DNA from: Cupriavidus laharis
GTDB lineage: Bacteria > Pseudomonadota > Gammaproteobacteria > Burkholderiales > Burkholderiaceae
NCBI RefSeq assembly: GCF_914271435.1
Contig: NZ_CAJZAI010000005.1
Span: forward strand, 186,001 to 250,000
Length of the DNA: 64,000 bases
Reading direction: 5' to 3'
In this document: positions 37,015-44,953 of the stretch, in pieces
How positions within the stretch are numbered: position 1 is the stretch's first letter
How the letters are laid out: each line of letters starts with the position of its first letter
Made by a program: the position numbers and the translations under genes
The notes under the pieces: model-generated
Told to the model about the DNA's origin: nothing
The model's database searches: none
What the model saw: only the letters and a program-made list of their open reading frames with translations

Positions 37015-38157
37015 TTACCGCGCCCCTGAGGCGGCGAGCTGCACGTAGCGCGAGCCGCGCTGGCCCTGCGTGAAGTCGAGCGTGAAATCGCCCACGTCGA
37101 TGCGTGCCTGCAGCGCGCGCCGCAACTCCGCGGAGCCGCCGCCGCGCCATGCGCCGAGGGCGCGTACCAGCCATGCCGCACCGATGTATCCGGCGATGGT
37201 CGCAGGCGAGGGTGGCTCGTCAAGGTATTGCTTCATGCGCACCACGTGTTCCTTGACCACGCGCAGCGTGGCGGCCTGCGGGCCGGGCGCGACCTGCGTC
37301 AGCACCATGCCGCCCGGGTAGCCTGCGCCGAGCACTTCACGCGCCACCGTCGGGCTGACTGCAGAAAGCCCGACCAGAAATCCATACCAGCCTTGCGCGG
37401 CCAGGGCCCGGCCGAGGCCGGCATAGGCCAGCGTGTCGCCCGCCACGATCACGGCGCCCGGCCGTTGCGCCGCGATGCTGCGCGCGGCGGCCTCCGGGTT
37501 GCTGCCCAGCGGTACTGCACGGGTGCCCATCGCAGATTCAAGCCGGCCCAGCCACGATGCGCCATCACCGGGCACGGTCGAGGCAAATTCCGCCGAGACA
37601 GCCAGTGCTACGCGTGTCAGCCCATAGTCGCGCAACTGCTTCACCGCAGTGTCGAGCTCGGCCTGGTAGTCGGCGCGCGTGAACCAGACGTTGTCCGCGT
37701 TCAGCGCGAGACCCGAGAGCGGCGCCACGATCTGCACGCCGCGCCGGTGCAGTTCGGACGAGGCCGCCAGCGCCGGCAACAGTCGGTCGCCGGGGCCGAA
37801 CAGCAACTCGGCATGTTCGCCGTCCACGAGCGACAGCGCCTGCATGAGCGCCGCGCGCGGATCGGCATCGGCGTCGCGCACGACATGCGCGATCCGTACC
37901 GGACCGCCACCGGCGTTGGCCGCGTCGAACATGACCTTGGCGCCTGCCAGGTAGTCGCGCGCCAGGTCGGCCTGGGCGCCGTTGCGGTCGAGCAGATGGC
38001 CGACCACGACGGTGCGCCGGGCCGGCGACTGGGCCAGGGCCAGCGGTGCGGCGGCCAGGCCGCCAAGCGCGGCCATCAGCTGGCGGCGTCGCGCAGAGGC
38101 TGGCAGCGTTTCGTTGCGCAGCGATGGGTACGTCGGAAAGTGCGGGATCGAGTGCAT
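37015..38157 (-). CDS. Periplasmic binding protein of the branched-chain amino-acid type, orphan
   Basis: A 380-residue protein of the Peripla_BP_6 type. The N-terminus has an arginine cluster and hydrophobic stretch (ARRRQLMAALGGLAAAPLALAQ), which could be a Tat or Sec signal. GGHLLDRNGAQADLARDYLAGAKVMFD-like and DGASWLGRLESAMG segments fit the two-lobed binding fold. No permease or ATPase is adjacent. It is only distantly similar to the binding protein at 19829. The ligand is unknown. It is divergent from hemN, 209 bases apart. Confidence 0.75.
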   Translation of the reverse strand: MHSIPHFPTYPSLRNETLPASARRRQLMAALGGLAAAPLALAQSPARRTVVVGHLLDRNGAQADLARDYLAGAKVMFDAANAGGGPVRIAHVVRDADADPRAALMQALSLVDGEHAELLFGPGDRLLPALAASSELHRRGVQIVAPLSGLALNADNVWFTRADYQAELDTAVKQLRDYGLTRVALAVSAEFASTVPGDGASWLGRLESAMGTRAVPLGSNPEAAARSIAAQRPGAVIVAGDTLAYAGLGRALAAQGWYGFLVGLSAVSPTVAREVLGAGYPGGMVLTQVAPGPQAATLRVVKEHVVRMKQYLDEPPSPATIAGYIGAAWLVRALGAWRGGGSAELRRALQARIDVGDFTLDFTQGQRGSRYVQLAASGAR

Positions 38158-38292
38158 GGGGACGGGGATGGCTGGTGCTCCAGGCGGTGGCTGCCAGAGG
38201 TGCGGGGCGCAGCGTATCCGGCACCCATGACAGAAATGTGACGAAATGCCCCCGCTGACGTGGGGTCTGTGCGTGCGTTGCGGCTGTCGTGC

Positions 38293-38334
38293 TTGACGCG
38301 CGTCAATTCCCTACACGCGTCACGGAACTAGCAT
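38293..38334 (+). promoter_or_regulatory. FNR/Anr-type site and promoter of hemN
   Basis: The perfect dyad TTGACGCGCGTCAA (38293-38306) matches the FNR-family pattern TTGAY-N4-RTCAA. A -10-like TAGCAT lies at 38329-38334, predicting a start near 38341. The dyad centre would then be at about -41.5, as in FNR class II activated promoters. Oxygen-independent hemN is a classical FNR/Anr target. The match in position is direct; the regulator is inferred. Confidence 0.65.
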
Positions 38335-38366
38335 GGATCATCAAACTCCCCGATAAGTCCGCCCCC

Positions 38367-39836
38367 ATGAACACGTCCACCACGCCATCGCCGGCGCTCG
38401 ACCGCCGCGCCCTGTCCGATTTCCGCGCACTGGCCGGCCGCATCGACGGCAACGGCCCGCGCTACACGTCCTACCCCACGGCTGACCGCTTCCACGGCGG
38501 CCTCGACGAGGCCGGCTACCACGCTGCGCTGGCGGACTGCCGCGTAGCGGCGCCGGCCCCACTGTCGCTGTACCTGCACATCCCGTTCTGCGAGAACATC
38601 TGCTACTACTGCGGCTGCAACAAGGTCATCACGCGTGACCACGGGCGCAGCGCCAAGTACGTGAACTACCTCGGCCGCGAAATGGCCCTGGCGGCGGCAC
38701 ACCTTGGCGAGCGCAGGCAGGTGCTGCAATCGCACTGGGGCGGCGGCACGCCGACCTTCCTGAACCCGGACGAGATGCGCCGCGTGATGGCATCGCTGCA
38801 CAAGCATTTCGACCTGCCGGCCGACGGCGAGCACTCGATCGAGATCGATCCGCGCCGCGTCGACTACGAACGCATGGCGCTGCTCGCGGAACTCGGCTTC
38901 AACCGCGTCAGCCTGGGCGTGCAGGATTTCGATCCCGAAGTGCAGCAGGCCATCCACCGCGTACAGCCGTTCGAGGAAACCCGCGCCGTGGTCGAGGCCT
39001 CGCGCCAACTGGGCTTCCGCTCGGTCAGCCTGGACCTGATCTACGGGTTGCCGCACCAGACCACGGCGCGCTTCAATGCCACCGTGGAGCGGGTACTGAC
39101 GCTGCGGCCCGACCGGCTCTCCGTCTACAGCTATGCGCACCTGCCGCACGTCTTCAAGCCGCAGCGGCGCATCGACGAAAACGCGTTGCCGAGCGCGGGC
39201 GAGAAGCTCGATATCCTCGTCTCCACGATTGAACGCCTGACCGCCGCCGGTTACGTCTATATCGGCATGGACCACTTCGCGCTGCCCGATGATGATCTCG
39301 CCGTGGCCCAGCGCGAGGGACGATTGCAACGCAATTTCCAGGGCTATTCCACGCATGCCGGCTATGACCAGCTCGGCTTCGGCATTTCCGCGATCGGCGC
39401 CGTGGCGGGGCGCTACGTGCAGAACGCGCGCACGCTCGACGACTACTACGCCACACTCGACGCCGGCCGGCTGCCGGTCATGCGGGGCTTCACGATGGAG
39501 CGCGACGACCACCTGCGCCGCGAGATTATCGGCGCGCTGATGTGCAATGGCGTGCTCGACATCGCGCAGATCGAGGCACGCCATGGCATCGATTTCGCGA
39601 ACACCTTTGCCGCCGAACTCGCGGATCTCGACCGGCTTGGCGCCGATGGCCTGGTCCGGCGCGAGCCGGGCCGGATCGAAGTCACCATGCTGGGCCGCCT
39701 GCTCGTACGCCGCGTCGCCATGGTGTTCGACCGGTACTTGCGCGAAGACGCTTCGCGGCCGCCTGCCGCGCAGCCGGCCGCCAACGACGGCGCCCAGCCG
39801 GTGCGGTTCATGCCGCGATATTCCCGCGTGGTCTAA
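38367..39836 (+). CDS. hemN: Oxygen-independent coproporphyrinogen III dehydrogenase
   Basis: A 489-residue radical-SAM enzyme that converts coproporphyrinogen III to protoporphyrinogen IX without oxygen. The cluster motif CX3CX2C is Cys75, Cys79 and Cys82, with a further Cys84 ([11 protein letters not shown]). The [10 protein letters not shown] motif (SAM binding) and the C-terminal HemN domain are present. ATG 38367 ([12 protein letters not shown]) was chosen; the frame is open further upstream but runs into the promoter. Control by oxygen through FNR is supported by the upstream dyad. Confidence 0.95.
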   Translation: MNTSTTPSPALDRRALSDFRALAGRIDGNGPRYTSYPTADRFHGGLDEAGYHAALADCRVAAPAPLSLYLHIPFCENICYYCGCNKVITRDHGRSAKYVNYLGREMALAAAHLGERRQVLQSHWGGGTPTFLNPDEMRRVMASLHKHFDLPADGEHSIEIDPRRVDYERMALLAELGFNRVSLGVQDFDPEVQQAIHRVQPFEETRAVVEASRQLGFRSVSLDLIYGLPHQTTARFNATVERVLTLRPDRLSVYSYAHLPHVFKPQRRIDENALPSAGEKLDILVSTIERLTAAGYVYIGMDHFALPDDDLAVAQREGRLQRNFQGYSTHAGYDQLGFGISAIGAVAGRYVQNARTLDDYYATLDAGRLPVMRGFTMERDDHLRREIIGALMCNGVLDIAQIEARHGIDFANTFAAELADLDRLGADGLVRREPGRIEVTMLGRLLVRRVAMVFDRYLREDASRPPAAQPAANDGAQPVRFMPRYSRVV

Positions 39837-39873
39837 AGCGGCGGCGCCGATCCAGGCGCGCGACCGACAGGCG

Positions 39874-39909
39874 AAAAAAACCCCGCGAACATGTCGCGGG
39901 CTTTTTTTT
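39874..39909. terminator. Bidirectional terminator between hemN and the cytochrome gene
   Basis: CCCGCGA (39882-39888) and TCGCGGG (39894-39900) pair around loop ACATG. Seven A precede and eight T follow the stem, so it can end the convergent transcripts of hemN (plus) and the cytochrome (minus). Confidence 0.9.
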
Positions 39910-39925
39910 GTATGCGGAGCCGGTA

Positions 39926-40798
39926 TTACTTGGCAGCGCTGGCCATGTAGTCTGCGGCGGCGATGACGTCGGCATCCGGACCGGCATAGCCACCCTTCGG
40001 CGGCATCACGCCCTTGCCCTTCAGCGCGAAGTTGTGAACGGCGTCCATGCCTTCCTTCAGGCGCGGCGCCCAGGCGGCCTTGTCGCCGAACTTGGGAGCA
40101 CCGGCAACGCCAGCTGCGTGGCAGGCAGCGCAGACCTGCTCGTAGACCTTCTTGCCGACATCGGCGGAAGCTGCAGCAGGCGCTGCGGCCGGTGCCGGCG
40201 CAGCGGCAGCGGGCGCCGGGGCAGCCGCTGCTGCAGGTGCGGCACCGGCGTCCGATGCCGCGGCAGTGGCCGGAGCAGCGGCGGCAGGCGCGGCCGGCTC
40301 GGGGAACTTGGCGCCGCCGGCGTCAGCCATGTAGACCACGGCGCGGCCGAGTTCGTAGTCGGTGTAGTCGTCCGGCGTGGTGCCGGCGCGGGCCTGCATG
40401 GCGCCCTTGCCGTTCAGGACCGACTTCATCAGCCCGTCGAAACCCTGGCCGATGCGGCTGGCCCAGTCGCCAGCGTTGCTGTACTTCGGCGCACCCGCCG
40501 CACCCGTGGCGTGGCAGGCAGCGCAGACTTCCTTGTAGACCTGCTCGCCGGTCTTGAAGACGCGCGGTGCGTTGGCGTCCTTGATCTCGAGCGACGCGAC
40601 CGGCTTGATGCGGTCATTGATGGCTTCCGCCGTGGTGACCGACCCGGCACCTTCCTTGGAGCCGTGGCCGACAAAATTGACCAGCAGGATGATCACGATG
40701 ATCGGGACCAGGAACGCAGCGATCACCACCGCAATCAGCTGCTTCGGCGTCTTGATGGGAGACTCGTGTTCGTCGTGTTGGTGTTGGACGTCGCTCAT
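39926..40798 (-). CDS. Membrane-anchored di-haem cytochrome c (c5-like)
   Basis: A 290-residue protein with an uncleaved N-terminal membrane helix (about residues 21-43, LIAVVIAAFLVPIIVIILLV). Two class I cytochrome domains follow, each with CXXCH: VCAACHATG and VCAACHAAG. An Ala/Pro-rich linker of about 50 residues joins them. Distal methionines lie in GKGAMQ and GKGVMPPKGG. It would carry electrons on the periplasmic side, probably between bc1 complex and a terminal oxidase. The linker would let the haem domains move. Confidence 0.9.
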   Translation of the reverse strand: MSDVQHQHDEHESPIKTPKQLIAVVIAAFLVPIIVIILLVNFVGHGSKEGAGSVTTAEAINDRIKPVASLEIKDANAPRVFKTGEQVYKEVCAACHATGAAGAPKYSNAGDWASRIGQGFDGLMKSVLNGKGAMQARAGTTPDDYTDYELGRAVVYMADAGGAKFPEPAAPAAAAPATAAASDAGAAPAAAAAPAPAAAAPAPAAAPAAASADVGKKVYEQVCAACHAAGVAGAPKFGDKAAWAPRLKEGMDAVHNFALKGKGVMPPKGGYAGPDADVIAAADYMASAAK

Positions 40799-41032
40799 AC
40801 AGAACTCTCAGTTTTGCAGGAAACCTTCAGCCGCTCACGCTCGGCTTGATTTATGGGGCCCTTGAACGCCTGGGTCCTTCTGATTGCGTGGTTCGGTACT
40901 GTCCCCCGTTTACGACCGCCGCGCGGCTGCGTTTTAACGGAAATAGCTCGCGATTATAGCCCCAAAGGCCTCATGGCAGGGTCAAAAGAGGCGGTTTCGA
41001 GACGTCCGGCGACGCCCCCGGATTCCTGCGCA

Positions 41033-41061
41033 TGGACGCGTCGCTGCAAACGCGGTATCCT
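41033..41061 (+). promoter_or_regulatory. Probable promoter of the tRNA-Arg gene
   Basis: TGGACG (41033-41038) and TATCCT (41056-41061) are spaced by 17 bases, about 85 bases before the tRNA. The rest of the 347-base gap after the cytochrome gene shows no gene that I can support. Confidence 0.4.
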
Positions 41062-41145
41062 ATGTGACTTTCCTGCGGCGGCGTTCGTCCGCCGCAACGG
41101 TTGCACCCGCGGCAGTGCTTGCCGCCAGTGCCATACCACTTCCGC

Positions 41146-41221
41146 GCGCCCGTAGCTCAATGGATAGAGTACTGCCCTCCGAAGGCAGGGGTTGCTGGTT
41201 CGATCCCAGCCGGGCGCGCCA
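41146..41221 (+). tRNA. tRNA-Arg, anticodon CCG
   Basis: A full cloverleaf is readable. The acceptor arms are GCGCCCG (41146-41152) and CGGGCGC (41211-41217). The D arm has AGCTCAATGGATAGAGT, the anticodon stem-loop is CTGCC-CTCCGAA-GGCAG with anticodon CCG, and the T arm is GCTGG-TTCGATC-CCAGC. The CCA is encoded (41219-41221). CCG reads CGG codons. The gene's 3' end is duplicated at 42266-42298, showing use as an integration site. Confidence 0.97.
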
Positions 41222-41226
41222 ATCCC
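41194..41226 (+). repeat. attL-like direct repeat (tRNA-Arg 3' end)
   Basis: The last 24 bases of the T arm and acceptor (41194-41217), one mismatched base, then CCAATCCC recur at 42266-42298: 32 of 33 identical in direct orientation. This is the usual mark of tyrosine-recombinase integration into a tRNA gene, where the element restores the tRNA end. Confidence 0.8.
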
Positions 41227-41328
41227 ATCAAGGGATTCCGGCTTTTCCCACCACCGCGAAGGGCGACTGCACCTAAATTGCACCTACCTTTGGCGCTGGC
41301 ACGGGTGCGATCGAATGGATAAGTGCTA

Positions 41329-41374
41329 CAAAGTGCGACTTTGCGTTGCACATTCAGTTAGCAGTTGCTAAAGT
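41329..41374 (+). promoter_or_regulatory. Promoter and two dyads ahead of the NYN gene
   Basis: TTGCAC (41346-41351) and TAAAGT (41369-41374) are spaced by 17 bases. A perfect inverted repeat, CAAAGT-GCG-ACTTTG, lies just upstream at 41329-41343. Another, TTAGCA-GT-TGCTAA, lies at 41358-41371 inside the promoter and overlaps the -10. Repressor operators in these places would give tight control. The regulator is unknown. Confidence 0.5.
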
Positions 41375-41478
41375 TTCGACATCCAGCCCATGGCAGTACG
41401 CCGTTGCAAACATCAAGCAGCGTGCCGAGCCCATGGGCTTTCTTGCGTCTGACAACGAGAAAATCGAAGGGAGGCGCA

Positions 41479-42255
41479 ATGCCGACTGCCATTCTGATTG
41501 ACGGGGCTTTCTTCATTAAGCGCTTTCGGGCGATCGAACCTGAGAACGCGCACAACCCGCGCCGCGCGGCAGAGTGCGCTCATCGCTGGGCTTGCGCCCA
41601 CCTGGCCCCGAAGGCTCCGCGCCGCCCAGGAGGCGCCCAGGACGCTCCTGCGGAACGACAGCGCCAGCGTCGCGAGCGACGGGAGCTTTACCGTATCTTC
41701 TTCTATGACTGCCCACCTCTGGATAAGAAGATGCACAACCCCATCAGCAAGAAAGCCATCGACTTCAGCAAGTCGGATGAGGCCATATTTCGCTTGGCGC
41801 TCCACGAGCACTTGCGAGGAATGCGCAAAGTTGCCCTCCGTTTGGGCCACTTGTCCGCCTATACGCAGTGGGCGATCAAGCCGCATAAAGTCGGCGAGCT
41901 GCTCGCAGGCAAAATCCAGATGAATGACCTCCGCCCTGAAGACGTGACGGTCGATATCCGGCAAAAGGGCGTCGACATGCGGATCGGCGTGGACGTGTCG
42001 TCCCTGGCCTTCAAAAAACAGGTCGACCAGATTGTCCTCATCGCGGGAGACGCGGATTTTGTACCGGCTGCAAAGCAGGCTCGGCGCGAAGGAATCGACT
42101 TCATCCTGGACCCGATGTGGCAGACGATTCCGGCAAACCTCAATGAGCATATCGACGGTTTGCGTTCCACGTGCCCGCAGAAGCCGAGGACTGCTAACAA
42201 AGCCCCGCTATTGGTGGCAGATGAATTTCAAGAGGCTGCAGCGAAACGCGCGTGA
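41479..42255 (+). CDS. NYN-domain (LabA/DUF88-like) putative nuclease
   Basis: A 258-residue protein starting MPTAILIDGAFF at ATG 41479, with GGGAGG just upstream; the longer frame lacks a ribosome-binding site. The NYN/PIN-like acidic residues are visible: Asp8 in LIDG, the Asp in RIGVDVSS, and GDADFVPA followed by AKQARREGIDFIL. The fold is associated with metal-dependent RNA cleavage. An Arg/Gln-rich insert near residues 50-75 may bind nucleic acid. It is the only gene of the mini-island, which suggests cargo such as a defence or toxin-like nuclease. That role is inferred, not shown. Confidence 0.8.
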   Translation: MPTAILIDGAFFIKRFRAIEPENAHNPRRAAECAHRWACAHLAPKAPRRPGGAQDAPAERQRQRRERRELYRIFFYDCPPLDKKMHNPISKKAIDFSKSDEAIFRLALHEHLRGMRKVALRLGHLSAYTQWAIKPHKVGELLAGKIQMNDLRPEDVTVDIRQKGVDMRIGVDVSSLAFKKQVDQIVLIAGDADFVPAAKQARREGIDFILDPMWQTIPANLNEHIDGLRSTCPQKPRTANKAPLLVADEFQEAAAKRA

Positions 42256-42265
42256 CTGGAACGGC

Positions 42266-42298
42266 GCTGGTTCGATCCCAGCCGGGCGCACCAATCCC
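42266..42298 (+). repeat. attR-like direct repeat of the tRNA-Arg 3' end
   Basis: A second copy of the tRNA T-arm/acceptor end, including CCA and the following AATCCC. It differs from 41194-41226 at one position (A for G, the discriminator base). No D arm or anticodon arm precedes it, so it is not a tRNA gene. Confidence 0.8.
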
Positions 42299-42460
42299 CA
42301 CGACGGTTTCCTGCGTTTTCGCGCGTTTTGCCTCAAGAGCTGTTTACGCCCGGGCAAGACCTGAGCCGAGCATCCGCAGGCCAGTTCCGGCAGCCCGCCT
42401 TCACATGTCTCTTTGTGACACTTTTCGCAAAGTGCTTAAAGCCGTCCTTAGAATGTTTCA

Positions 42461-42570
42461 ATTGTCTCCATGGGGGGGCGAACATAAAGTGTCATTGAGG
42501 CCTCCCCTGCAGAACACTCCCCGTTTCTGACAGGACATTGGAAAGCGCGGCATGTCCGCGCTTCTTTTTT
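42461..42570 (+). ncRNA. Candidate small RNA or short terminated transcript
   Basis: A -10-like TAGAAT (42449-42454) sits just downstream of a perfect dyad, CACTTT-TCGC-AAAGTG (42419-42434). An intrinsic terminator (AAGCGCGG-CATGT-CCGCGCTT then CTTTTTT, 42543-42570) follows about 90 bases later. The body has no convincing reading frame and includes C/T-rich stretches (CCTCCCCTGC, CTCCCC) able to pair with purine-rich ribosome-binding sites. The -35 is poor. It may instead be a leader or a remnant. Confidence 0.4.
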
Positions 42571-42930
42571 CGTGCCTCTTCCTCTCACGAGGGGTGTCGT
42601 TGCTGCGCACGACCGGAAGCCAACCGGCTCGGAAACCGATGACGATCAGGGCCTGCTCGAGCAGCATAAGACGGCGGTGCGGATCGAAAGCGACGATCTG
42701 CTCGCGCGGATGCGGTGGGTTCGCCTCGCCTACCGCCGGGTTGTCGAGCGAAGCCAGCGTCTGGTGACCGGGAGCATCATCTTGCTGGCATGATTGGATT
42801 CCCGCTGAGCGGCAAGCAGCCATGCACAACGAACGGACGCACGGCGACGTCCAGGCACGTTGCCGTCGGGCAGGGAGTCACGCCACGGCGACTGATCGTG
42901 CCGCGGCTACGCGCGTGAAAGCCCCGGCAG
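42571..42930. other. Gene-free interval after the candidate small RNA
   Basis: Overlapping short frames exist on both strands (for example 42572-42793 plus and 42458-42829 minus). Neither has a ribosome-binding site or a recognisable domain. The stretch may hold a decayed gene, but I cannot identify it. Confidence 0.3.
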
Positions 42931-43164
42931 TCAATACCGCTGCTGCTCGTTGCGTCCCTTGATATTGCCCGCCACACCGCCCGCCACCGCGCCGATGGCA
43001 GCACCGGTCCAGCCGCTGCCGCCTGCGATGGCGGCAATGCCGGCGCCGGCTGCAGCACCGATGGCCGCTCCCGATACGGTACCTTGCTGCTGCGGCGTCA
43101 TGCCCGTGCATGCGGCAACACTGGCCACCGCCAGCGCTGCGCTGATCCATTGAAGTCGTTTCAT
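42931..43164 (-). CDS. Small glycine-zipper lipoprotein
   Basis: A 77-residue lipoprotein. The signal peptide ends in the lipobox SVAAC (Cys19). The mature protein begins CTGMTPQQQGT and consists mainly of a glycine zipper (GAAIGAAAGAGIAAIAGG and GAAIGAVAGGVAGNIKG). It is a paralogue of the lipoprotein at 34258-34494, sharing the C-x-x-MTP-x-Q start. It follows the next gene by 9 bases on the same strand, so the two form an operon. Outer-membrane location is likely; the function is unknown. Confidence 0.82.
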   Translation of the reverse strand: MKRLQWISAALAVASVAACTGMTPQQQGTVSGAAIGAAAGAGIAAIAGGSGWTGAAIGAVAGGVAGNIKGRNEQQRY

Positions 43165-43173
43165 GGCCTTGCC

Positions 43174-43557
43174 TTACTTCTTGCCCTGCAGTCCAGGCAC
43201 CACCATCTCGAACCAGATGGTCTCGATCACCGGCCGCTGCAGGCGGTCGGGGTGGGCGGCATACCAGCGGTCCAGTCCGTCGCGGACCGAATCCAGCGTA
43301 TGGCCTTTTAACCCCCTGGCCAGGCGCGGCACGATGGTTTGCGAGTCGGGCGGGATATTGCCGGCGTGGTAGGCAACATCGACCTGCACCACATTGGCAA
43401 TGCCCACCAGGTAGGCCTTCTTCATCTGCTCCGTCGATTCGGTCCACTGCTTGCCTGTGACCAGCGGGACCTCGTCGGCACTGGCCACGCCCGATGCCAT
43501 GGCAAGCGCCATGCACGCCACGGCGGTCCACGCGTGCAGTTTCTGCCTTGTTGTCAT
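43174..43557 (-). CDS. Small exported protein of unknown function
   Basis: A 127-residue protein with a signal peptide (about residues 1-27, MTTRQKLHAWTAVACMALAM then GVASA). The mature domain has EVPLVTGKQWTESTEQMKKAYLVGIANVVQVDVAY and HTLDSVRDGLDRWYAAHPDRLQRPVIETIWFEMV. The pattern resembles small periplasmic proteins often linked to glycine-zipper lipoproteins. The two genes overlap functionally by spacing (9 bases). I do not recognise a defined family. Confidence 0.72.
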   Translation of the reverse strand: MTTRQKLHAWTAVACMALAMASGVASADEVPLVTGKQWTESTEQMKKAYLVGIANVVQVDVAYHAGNIPPDSQTIVPRLARGLKGHTLDSVRDGLDRWYAAHPDRLQRPVIETIWFEMVVPGLQGKK

Positions 43558-43827
43558 TGCACACTCCTGCGCGGACCGGGACGCATGATGGCCCGCCTCA
43601 ACGTCGCGCCTGTCTCCGATCAGGGGGTGCCGGCTGGCGCGCTTTTATATTAGTCGCTATTCCAGTGACCGCTACGCCGCCGTGCGGCATCCCGCTGCGG
43701 CGCAAGCCCTCTCCGACAAACCGCCTGCGCGGGCCCGAAAACTTTCATATCACTGACCTGCGTCCGCGCCGTCCATGTGCTGATAGATTCGCCTGAATCG
43801 GCGTATTCGATTGGAAGAGGGCAAGAC

Positions 43828-44655
43828 ATGGCACTGACGGCACTGATCCGGCGTATCGCAGGCCCGGGCCTGGTGGGCTTGGCTTTGGCACTGGCCACAG
43901 GGAGCAGCGCCGCGTCGCCCGTGGATCTGCCTGGAGCGCTGCCCAACATGGTCGGCCTCGGCGTAGGTTCGACCACCGAGTTCGCGGGTGGCAAGGACCG
44001 CATGATCGGCGTTGTACCCGGCGTGCGCTATGTGACGCCGGGCGGGCGGCTGCTTGAGTGGTACGGGCCGTACGCGCAATTCAACTTCGGCGGGCTGACC
44101 GGCTTCCAGTGGGGGCCCGCGGTGTCGCTGCGCCTCGGGCGCAGTGGGGTCGACGACCCGGTAGTGTCGCGCATCCATGAGATCGACACGACGGTCGAGG
44201 CCGGCGGCTGGATCGGCTACGAGTACCTGCATGAAGGCTCCATCCCGTTCCGTCTGCGCGGCGGCATCAACGTGATGACGAATGCGGGCATCGTCTACGG
44301 CGGCGCCCGCGTGACCGCCAATGTCTCGGCATGGGTGCCGATGCACCGTCGCATCTATGCCGGCATCGGCCTGGGCGCAACCTGGGTCAGCGACAGCTTC
44401 AACCGCACGTATTTCGGCGTGACCGACGCGGATGCGGCTGCCAGCGGCCTGCCGGCGTATAACCCCGGGGGTGGGCTGGAGCAGTACACCGGGTGGCTCG
44501 CGCTCCTCTACCAGATCGACAAGAACTGGTATGCCGGGGCCATGGTCTATACGCAGCGGTTGACCGGCGACGCGGCCGACAGCCCCATCGTCACCCAGCG
44601 CGGCACCCGCGACCAGATCACCTATGGCATCGGGTTGGGCTATACATGGCGCTGA
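43828..44655 (+). CDS. MipA/OmpV-family outer-membrane protein
   Basis: A 275-residue protein starting MALTALIRRIAGPG at ATG 43828, with GAAGAGGG upstream. A signal peptide (about residues 1-30, ending SSAAS) precedes a beta-barrel pattern of alternating aromatic strands (LEWYGPYAQFNFGGLTGFQWGPAVSLRLG) and a final aromatic-rich strand (YGIGLGYTWR). The terminal WR is atypical of the usual C-terminal Phe. MipA in E. coli is a scaffold for murein enzymes; OmpV in other bacteria is a porin-like barrel. The exact role is unknown. Confidence 0.82.
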   Translation: MALTALIRRIAGPGLVGLALALATGSSAASPVDLPGALPNMVGLGVGSTTEFAGGKDRMIGVVPGVRYVTPGGRLLEWYGPYAQFNFGGLTGFQWGPAVSLRLGRSGVDDPVVSRIHEIDTTVEAGGWIGYEYLHEGSIPFRLRGGINVMTNAGIVYGGARVTANVSAWVPMHRRIYAGIGLGATWVSDSFNRTYFGVTDADAAASGLPAYNPGGGLEQYTGWLALLYQIDKNWYAGAMVYTQRLTGDAADSPIVTQRGTRDQITYGIGLGYTWR

Positions 44656-44953
44656 CACAGGATACGTGTCGTGGCTGTAACGAATTGTCCGTCAGCGCCG
44701 CGGCAATTCTTCGTCACAATCCGCGTCCTTTTGGCGCCGCGCCGCGGGCACCGGGAAATGTGCGATGCATCATGGTTGAAACACTTCTGCCCGATTCGGG
44801 GGACGAACCATGCGCCCACGCATCGCAAGGTGCGTCCAGTCGGTGCGTTGCCGCACATGGCGCGCAATTTGCGTCACTGAAACCCTGGGCAGGCCGCCAT
44901 GGCCCCTGTCCACCTGTGCATGGCGGCCCGGGATGTCGATGCGGAGGTTTGCC

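Larger units (their letters stand above)
41194..42298 (+). mobile_element. Mini-island in tRNA-Arg carrying one NYN-domain gene
   Basis: The DNA between the tRNA 3' end and its downstream copy is about 1.07 kb and holds a single gene. Its left part (41280-41400) is visibly richer in A/T than the neighbouring core genes. No integrase, excisionase or transposase is present. It is either a non-autonomous element mobilised in trans, or what remains after deletion of a larger island. Confidence 0.6.

Noticed and set aside
42266-42298. Second tRNA-Arg gene
   Set aside because: Only the T arm and acceptor 3' end are present; no D or anticodon arm precedes them.
42458-42829. Minus-strand frame in the gap after the candidate small RNA
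   Set aside because: It has no ribosome-binding site and no domain, and it runs into the terminator. It could be a decayed gene but cannot be supported.
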